Of a stretch of DNA of 64,000 nucleotides, positions 59,448-64,000 are shown one piece after another (the stretch's first letter is position 1; each line of letters opens with the position of its first letter). The notes below the pieces were generated by a model. That model worked only from the letters and a program-made list of their open reading frames with translations. It did no database searches and was not told the origin of the DNA. The DNA is from Pseudomonadota bacterium (lineage in GTDB: Bacteria > Pseudomonadota > Gammaproteobacteria > Xanthomonadales > Xanthomonadaceae), in contig JAFEEL010000044.1 in NCBI GenBank assembly GCA_018241125.1, forward strand, positions 1 through 64,000, read 5' to 3'. The position numbers and the translations under genes are program-made.

Positions 59448-59690
59448 TCAGCCAAACAATGTGGTGATGAGCGTGGATTTGTCCATGCGCTGGTATGCGG
59501 CAACCTCGACAAGAATCGCGTTGAGCGTGCCGAGTTTGATCGGCGCATGGTTCGGTATGGTCAGCGAATGCGCAGGAGACGCGAGGCGCGACAGACGGAT
59601 ATGACTGCCGGTCTGACGGGTTGGCCTGTAGCCAAGCGTGCCGAGTGCCTTGATCAGCGATTTCGCGTCGACATCGCGCGGCAGCTTCAT
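59448..59690 (-). CDS. hicA: HicA-family mRNA interferase toxin
   Basis: An 80-aa toxin with a double-stranded-RNA-binding-like fold. 'VDAKSLIKALGTLGYRPTRQTGSHIRLSR' carries the catalytic His30 in GSH, followed by 'HSLTIPNHAPIKLGTLNAILVEVAAYQRM', which is typical HicA. It is on the strand opposite to the ABC operon and ends 8 bases after the stop of the upstream permease. Its ATG overlaps the antitoxin stop (ATGA). Confidence 0.93.
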   Translation of the reverse strand: MKLPRDVDAKSLIKALGTLGYRPTRQTGSHIRLSRLASPAHSLTIPNHAPIKLGTLNAILVEVAAYQRMDKSTLITTLFG

Positions 59691-59893
59691 GCCGCTAGAA
59701 CTTCATCGCGTACGAAATGCAGGCGAATGACCTTGGGGCCGGTACCTTCGTCGAAATGGCAACGCACCGCGTCGCGGACGCACTCGCGCAGATCCTCCAG
59801 CGATTCGGCTTCGGTAACGATTGAGTGGCCGAGCGCGCGGGCGGTAAATCCGCCCTCGGCGGCCTCCTCGATCTGGAAGATGATTTCGTTCAT
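59687..59893 (-). CDS. hicB: HicB-like antitoxin
   Basis: A 68-aa small HicB: 'IIFQIEEAAEGGFTARALGHSIVTEAESLEDLRECVRDAVRCHFDEG' is the partial RNase-H-like fold of HicB antitoxins, with the usual 'GGFTARALG' turn. It has no C-terminal DNA-binding domain, so autoregulation may be weak or done by other means. It is read before hicA. Confidence 0.9.
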   Translation of the reverse strand: MNEIIFQIEEAAEGGFTARALGHSIVTEAESLEDLRECVRDAVRCHFDEGTGPKVIRLHFVRDEVLAA

Positions 59894-59952
59894 GCCCAGC
59901 CCCGAGTGTGGATTTCATCTTACTTCAAATGATGCAACAAGGATGGGATGAC

Positions 59953-61272
59953 ATGTTCGGCTACTACCTCGATCTGGCCCTGCGCAGCCTCAAGCGTTCG
60001 CCGGTCCTGACCGGCCTGATGGTGCTGGCGATCGCCGTTGGCATCGGCGCCAGCATGACCACCTTGACGGTGATGCACGTCCTGTCCGGCGACCCGCTGC
60101 CGGGCAAGAGCGCGCGCATCTACTACCCGCAGGTGGACGCCAGCCCGGCAGACTGGCACAACGCGCACCCGCTGGACATGCTCGACTACCGCTCCGCCAT
60201 CGACCTGTGGAGCGCCCATCGCGCCGACCGCCAGACGTTGATCGTGGACAGCAGCATCAAGCTGCGCGCGGCGGAGGCGAACGTGCCGCCGATGATGCTG
60301 GGGATGCTCTCCACCACCTCGGATTTCTTTCCGATGTTCGCGGTGCCGTTCGCGTACGGCAGTGGCTGGACGCCGGAAGACGATGACAAGCGCACGCGCG
60401 TGGCGGTGATTTCCATCGATCTCAACGCCAAGCTGTTCGGCGGCAAGGACAGCGTCGGCAAGGTGTTGCGTCTGAAAGATTCCGACGTGCGCGTCGTCGG
60501 CGTGTTGGCGCCGTGGCGACCCAATCCGCAGTTCTACACCGTGGCCGGCGGCAATTACGCCAATGGCGATACGGCCGGGTTCTATGGCAAGACCGAGGAT
60601 GTATTCGTGCCCTTGCAGACCGGGCTGGAGATCAACGACGGCAACTTCTGGCAGTTCACCTGCTGGGGGCAGCCGGCGACGCCCGGGCACTTGCAAGACG
60701 CGCCCTGTGCGTGGGTCGGTTTGTGGGTGCAACTCGACAACGCCGCCAAGGCGGATCGATACCGCGACTTCGTGGCCAACTATGCGCACCAGCAAAAAGT
60801 GCTCGGCCGGTTCGCCAAGGATCACTGGCGCATGTTGGACCTGATGCAGTGGCTGGATTACAACCGCGTGCTGCCGCGCGACGTGAAACTGCAAACGTGG
60901 CTGGCGTTCGCGTTCCTGGCAATCTGCCTGTGCAACACGGTCGGCTTGCTGCTGGCCAAGTTCCTGCGGCGCAGCGGCGAGATCGGCGTGCGCCGCGCGC
61001 TGGGCGCATCGCGTCGCGCGGTGTTTGCCCAATGCCTGACCGAGGCAGGAATGATCGGGTTGGTCGGTGGCGTCGGCGGGTGGCTGCTGACCCTGTCGGG
61101 CTTGTGGTGGGTGCGCCGGCAGCAGGTGGCCTATTCCGATCTGGTGAGCCTGGATGTGTCCATGTTCGTCGCCACGTTCGCGCTGGCGCTGGTGGTGAGT
61201 CTGCTCGCCGGAGCACTGCCGGCGCTGCGCGCCAGCCGCGTCCCGCCGGCGCTGCAACTGAAGACGCTGTGA
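59953..61272 (+). CDS. FtsX-like ABC permease, pair 2 first member
   Basis: A 439-aa permease that begins 'MFGYYLDLALRSLKRSPVLTGLMVL', nearly the same as the permease at 56862. The periplasmic MacB_PCD domain and the C-terminal 'FLRRSGEIGVRRALGASRRAVFAQCLTEAGMIG' also correspond. AAGGATGGG before ATG 59953 supports the start over the longer frame, which would extend into hicB. It ends 'ASRVPPALQLKTL'. Confidence 0.92.
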   Translation: MFGYYLDLALRSLKRSPVLTGLMVLAIAVGIGASMTTLTVMHVLSGDPLPGKSARIYYPQVDASPADWHNAHPLDMLDYRSAIDLWSAHRADRQTLIVDSSIKLRAAEANVPPMMLGMLSTTSDFFPMFAVPFAYGSGWTPEDDDKRTRVAVISIDLNAKLFGGKDSVGKVLRLKDSDVRVVGVLAPWRPNPQFYTVAGGNYANGDTAGFYGKTEDVFVPLQTGLEINDGNFWQFTCWGQPATPGHLQDAPCAWVGLWVQLDNAAKADRYRDFVANYAHQQKVLGRFAKDHWRMLDLMQWLDYNRVLPRDVKLQTWLAFAFLAICLCNTVGLLLAKFLRRSGEIGVRRALGASRRAVFAQCLTEAGMIGLVGGVGGWLLTLSGLWWVRRQQVAYSDLVSLDVSMFVATFALALVVSLLAGALPALRASRVPPALQLKTL

Positions 61273-61282
61273 GGCCGCTGCC

Positions 61283-62497
61283 ATGCAGATCCAACCCATC
61301 CTTGCCGCACTCAAGCACCACAAGCTCGCTACCGTGTTGATCGCGTTGGAGATCGCCCTGGCTTGCGCGGTTTTCTGCAACGCCTGCGCGCTGATCGCCG
61401 ATCGCCTGACCTTGATGCGCGTCGACAGCGGAGTGGCCGAACCCTCACTCGGGACGATCCAGATCAGCGGCTACGAGAACACCCAGGCGGCCGATCTGAA
61501 TGCGCGTGTCCTCACCGGCTTGCGCTCCATCGCCGGCGTGCAGTCGGTGAGCGTGCTCAACTCCATTCCGTTCGGCGCCCGCCGCGGCACCGCCGGCTTT
61601 TCGAAAGATGCGGCCGGCAAGCAGTTCGGCGGGGTGGTCGAGTTCTATCTGGGCGGGCCGGGCGCGTTTCAGGCGCTGGGCGTGCAAGTGATTGCCGGGC
61701 GCGGGCCGGCACCGGACGATTTCAAACCGTTCGACGGGCTGATGCCGGGTCAGTCGGCGGTGGAGATGACCCGCGCGCTGGCCGAGCACCTGTGGCCGGG
61801 AGAAAATCCGCTCGGCAAGGAAATCTGGGCCTTCGACAGCCACTACCGGGTGGTCGGGATCATCGACCATCTGGTGCGCCCCGACCCCACCGGCTGGCCG
61901 CAAGGGCAGCGCGACTGGTCGAGCTTCGTGCCCGGCGAGCCCGGCAAGTTCCTGTCCGGCAGCTACTTGCTGCGCGCCGATCCGGCGCAGTTGCCGCGGG
62001 TGCTGCGCGATGCCAAGGCGGCGATCGCCAAAATCGCGCCCGAGGTGGTGCTCGACCACGAGCAAAGCCGCACGCTGAACGACTTGCGCGAGCGCTCGTT
62101 CAAGTCCAATCGCGCCATGACCGGCGTGCTGGTGGGCGTGATCGTCGCATTGCTGGGCGTGACCGCATTGGGAATCGTGGGTCTGGCCAGCTTCTGGGTG
62201 GCGCAACGGCGCCGGCAGATCGGCATCCGTCGCGCGCTGGGCGCCACGCGCAACGACATCCTGCGCTACTTCCAGGTCGAGAACTTCCTGATCGTCACTT
62301 TCGGCGTCGTGCTCGGGCTCGGGCTTGCGATCGGGATCAACCTTGCGCTGATGAAATGGTTCGAGGTCGCGCGCATGCCGCTGTGGTACCTGCCGGTCGG
62401 CGCGATCGCATTGTGGGTGCTCGGGCAGCTGGCGGTGCTGGCGCCGGCGCTGCGCGCCGCCGACGTGCCGCCGGTGGTGGCGACAAGAAGCGTGTGA
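61283..62497 (+). CDS. FtsX-like ABC permease, pair 2 second member
   Basis: A 404-aa permease with 'ILAALKHHKLATVLIALEIALACAVFCNACALI' (TM1) and the FtsX part 'QRRRQIGIRRALGATRNDILRYFQVENFLIVTFG'. The end 'RAADVPPVVATRSV' is identical to that of the permease at 58186. It stands 10 bases after the preceding gene, the same spacing as in pair 1, as expected for a block duplication. Confidence 0.92.
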   Translation: MQIQPILAALKHHKLATVLIALEIALACAVFCNACALIADRLTLMRVDSGVAEPSLGTIQISGYENTQAADLNARVLTGLRSIAGVQSVSVLNSIPFGARRGTAGFSKDAAGKQFGGVVEFYLGGPGAFQALGVQVIAGRGPAPDDFKPFDGLMPGQSAVEMTRALAEHLWPGENPLGKEIWAFDSHYRVVGIIDHLVRPDPTGWPQGQRDWSSFVPGEPGKFLSGSYLLRADPAQLPRVLRDAKAAIAKIAPEVVLDHEQSRTLNDLRERSFKSNRAMTGVLVGVIVALLGVTALGIVGLASFWVAQRRRQIGIRRALGATRNDILRYFQVENFLIVTFGVVLGLGLAIGINLALMKWFEVARMPLWYLPVGAIALWVLGQLAVLAPALRAADVPPVVATRSV

Positions 62498-62498
62498 T

Positions 62499-62515
62499 TT
62501 GGCCAACATGGCCAA
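62499..62515. promoter_or_regulatory. Candidate operator of the Phd/VapC pair
   Basis: TTGGCC-AACAT-GGCCAA is a perfect 6-base-arm palindrome, followed at once by TATGCT, a possible -10 box. It lies 42-59 bases upstream of the antitoxin ATG, so the antitoxin could repress by covering the promoter. Confidence 0.5.
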
Positions 62516-62557
62516 GTATGCTAGCCTTATCGGATCGTTGGTCAGTCGCAGCATGCC

Positions 62558-62821
62558 ATGCGTGTAAATATCCTCGAAGCGAAAAACAATTTGTCGCGAC
62601 TCATCAAGTCAGCCCAGGCGGGAGAAGACGTGGTGATTGCCAATCGCGGCGAGCCGGTGGTGCGGCTGGTGCCGGTGGCGGTGGACAAACGCAAACGAGG
62701 CAAGGGTAATGGACGCGCCATTCTCGAGTGGCTCAAGGCGCACCCGCTCCCCGACTACGCACGGCGCAGCGAGAAGGAAATCGAGGCCGACATCCAGGAA
62801 GCCAGAAATTCATGGGATTGA
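62558..62821 (+). CDS. Phd/YefM-type antitoxin of VapC
   Basis: An 87-aa antitoxin: 'MRVNILEAKNNLSRLIKSAQAGEDVVIANRGEPVVRLVPV' is the classic Phd/YefM DNA-binding fold. The Lys/Arg-rich linker and the C-terminal helix ('YARRSEKEIEADIQEARNSWD') would bind the PIN toxin. It overlaps the toxin gene by 10 bases. Confidence 0.92.
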   Translation: MRVNILEAKNNLSRLIKSAQAGEDVVIANRGEPVVRLVPVAVDKRKRGKGNGRAILEWLKAHPLPDYARRSEKEIEADIQEARNSWD

Positions 62822-63207
62822 TCTATCTGGATGCATGTCTGGTCATCTATCTCGCGGAACGCCATGTCCGCTGGGGCAAGTTGGTCGCTGATGCGATGGA
62901 CGAATTCCCGGATGTCGATTTCGTCATCTCACCACTGGTAAAACTGGAGTGTCTCGTCGTGCCGATCCGGCGCGCAGATCTGGTGGTGCAACGTGCCTTT
63001 GCCGATGTGTTCGAACCCTTCGGAACATTGGCAATGCCAGAGTCGGTGTATTTGCAAGCCGCGCAGTTGCGCGCGCGTTTCGGCTTGAAGACGCCGGACG
63101 CCTTGCATCTGGCCTGCGCTCAGCATCATCGCTGCCAAGCGTTGTGGACGAACGACAATCGTCTGGCGCAAGCCTCGCACGGCTTGGCACGCAAAATACT
63201 GAAATGA
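62812..63207 (+). CDS. vapC: VapC-family PIN-domain toxin
   Basis: A 131-aa PIN-domain ribonuclease. The acidic active-site residues are seen in 'IYLDACLVIYLAE' (D7), 'ISPLVKLECLV' (Glu), 'LKTPDALHLACA' (Asp) and 'WTNDNRLAQA' (Asp). VapC toxins cut specific RNAs, often initiator tRNA or 23S rRNA. ATG 62812 lies inside the last antitoxin codons, so translation is coupled. Confidence 0.93.
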   Translation: MGLIYLDACLVIYLAERHVRWGKLVADAMDEFPDVDFVISPLVKLECLVVPIRRADLVVQRAFADVFEPFGTLAMPESVYLQAAQLRARFGLKTPDALHLACAQHHRCQALWTNDNRLAQASHGLARKILK

Positions 63208-63262
63208 ATCTTGCAACCGTTTGCCATCGCGCCGCAGCCAACGCGGCAGGTGCCGAGGAACC

Positions 63263-64000
63263 ATGCGTACCGTCCTGATCATCGACGACAACCCGGCGAT
63301 CGGGCAGGCGCTGTCGCTGCTGCTGTCATTGCACGATATCCGCCCGTTGATTGCGCTGTCGCCGGATGACGGTTTGGCCACGCTCGCGCGCGAGTCGGTG
63401 GACGTGGTCGTCGCCGACATGAATTTCAGCGCCGATACCACCTCGGGCGAGGAGGGTGTCGCGTTGTTCCGTGCCATCCGTGCCCGGCACCCCGATCTGC
63501 CGGTGATCTTGCTCACCGCGTGGACGCATCTGGAAGCGGCCGTCGGTCTGGTCAAGGCTGGCGCGGCCGACTATCTGGGCAAGCCGTGGGACGATGCCAA
63601 GCTGCTGGCGACGATCGAGAACTTGCTGGAACTGTCCGAAACCGCACGCGCCGTGGAAGCCACGCGGGTATCGCGCCGCCGCCGCCGGCGGGTGCTGGAA
63701 GACCAATACGATTTGTGCGGCACCGTGTTTGCATCCGATGAAATCCTGAGCGTGCTGGAGCTGGCTTGCCGCGTGGCGCGTGCCGACGTGCCGGTGTTGA
63801 TCACCGGTCCGAACGGCGTCGGCAAGGATCGTATCGCGCAGGTGGTGCACGCCAACTCCGCGGTGCGCGCCAAACCGCTGCTCACCGTGAACTGCGGTGC
63901 CCTGCCCGGTGAGCTGATCGAAGCCGAATTGTTCGGCGCCGAGGCCGGCGCGTTCACCGGTGCGCTGCGTGCCCGCGAAGGCCGTTTCGAAGCAGCCGAT
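63263..64000 (+). CDS. Sigma-54-dependent response regulator (NtrC family), 3' end outside the window
   Basis: At least 246 residues are present. The receiver has Asp8/Asp9, the phosphoacceptor Asp52 ('VVVADMNF'), Thr in 'ILLTAW' and Lys in 'YLGKPW'. A linker precedes the AAA+ domain, whose Walker A reads 'TGPNGVGKDRIA' (canonical is GESGTGKE). The GAFTGA loop ('AEAGAFTGALRAREGRFEAAD') that contacts sigma-54 is intact. The Fis-type HTH would be beyond 64000. It follows the exporter, whose promoter is of sigma-54 type, so it is the probable activator. A sensor kinase is expected next. Confidence 0.95.
   Translation, partial: MRTVLIIDDNPAIGQALSLLLSLHDIRPLIALSPDDGLATLARESVDVVVADMNFSADTTSGEEGVALFRAIRARHPDLPVILLTAWTHLEAAVGLVKAGAADYLGKPWDDAKLLATIENLLELSETARAVEATRVSRRRRRRVLEDQYDLCGTVFASDEILSVLELACRVARADVPVLITGPNGVGKDRIAQVVHANSAVRAKPLLTVNCGALPGELIEAELFGAEAGAFTGALRAREGRFEAAD

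Noticed and set aside
59908..59952. Longer start of the third permease
   Set aside because: The extension would run into the 5' end of hicB on the other strand, and it lacks the 'MxxYYLDLALRSLKRSP' start seen in its paralogue.

Overview
The window reads as a piece of a GC-rich gammaproteobacterial chromosome. I infer the order Xanthomonadales/Lysobacterales, probably near Rhodanobacteraceae. The basis is a DUF6491-type lipoprotein, the lexA-imuA-imuB-dnaE2 mutagenesis cassette, phaR with two phaB-type reductases, a sigma-54 regulated MacAB-like exporter, and many short structured repeats. Gene density is high and many neighbours overlap by ATGA or GTGA, so translational coupling is common.

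Layout. 0.2-9.3 kb: tRNA-Phe, then housekeeping genes: a minus-strand chain ftsY - asmA-like - mutY - yggX, divergent from rsmD - coaD, then a lipoprotein, gamma-glutamyltransferase and an MBL-fold hydrolase preceded by a truncated duplicate of its own 5' end. 9.3-26.4 kb: TMEM43-like protein, PsiF protein, gamma-glutamylcyclotransferase, htpG, a dihydrofolate reductase-like protein, a DinJ/YafQ pair, DUF488, mfd with a repeat element inserted in frame, GNAT, CDF transporter, rlmJ, a PAP2-CHASE2-M48 cluster, and an Ada-type protein that has lost all four zinc cysteines.

26.4-36.5 kb is an accessory island next to tRNA-Ala(CGC). It holds a Phd/ParE pair, a complete type I Wadjet system (jetABCD), the 3' remnant of a type I restriction specificity gene, and a ParDE pair bracketed by two inverted copies of a MITE-like element with four hairpins. 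36.7-51 kb: rnd, a SUMF1-fold lipoprotein, phaB, phaR, a second phaB, gluQRS, and the mutagenesis cassette dnaE2, imuB, imuA, lexA. Heptamer (7 bp) repeat arrays have spread through this part, including into the coding sequence of imuB.

51-64 kb: an isocitrate lyase/PEP mutase-family protein, LemA with DUF2207, and an ABC export operon. The operon has an adaptor, an ATPase, a small membrane ORF and two tandem pairs of FtsX-type permeases. It begins with a near-perfect sigma-54 promoter and is followed, after a Phd/VapC pair, by the start of an NtrC-family regulator that runs off the window. A HicAB pair sits antisense between the two permease pairs.

The most unusual signals are: the four-hairpin element whose basal stems vary by compensatory change while the apical loops stay constant; repeat elements tolerated inside mfd and imuB; the Ada protein without its methyl sensor; and the sigma-54 exporter with doubled permeases. 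Five type II toxin-antitoxin pairs lie in 64 kb. No CRISPR array, integrase, transposase gene or rRNA was seen.
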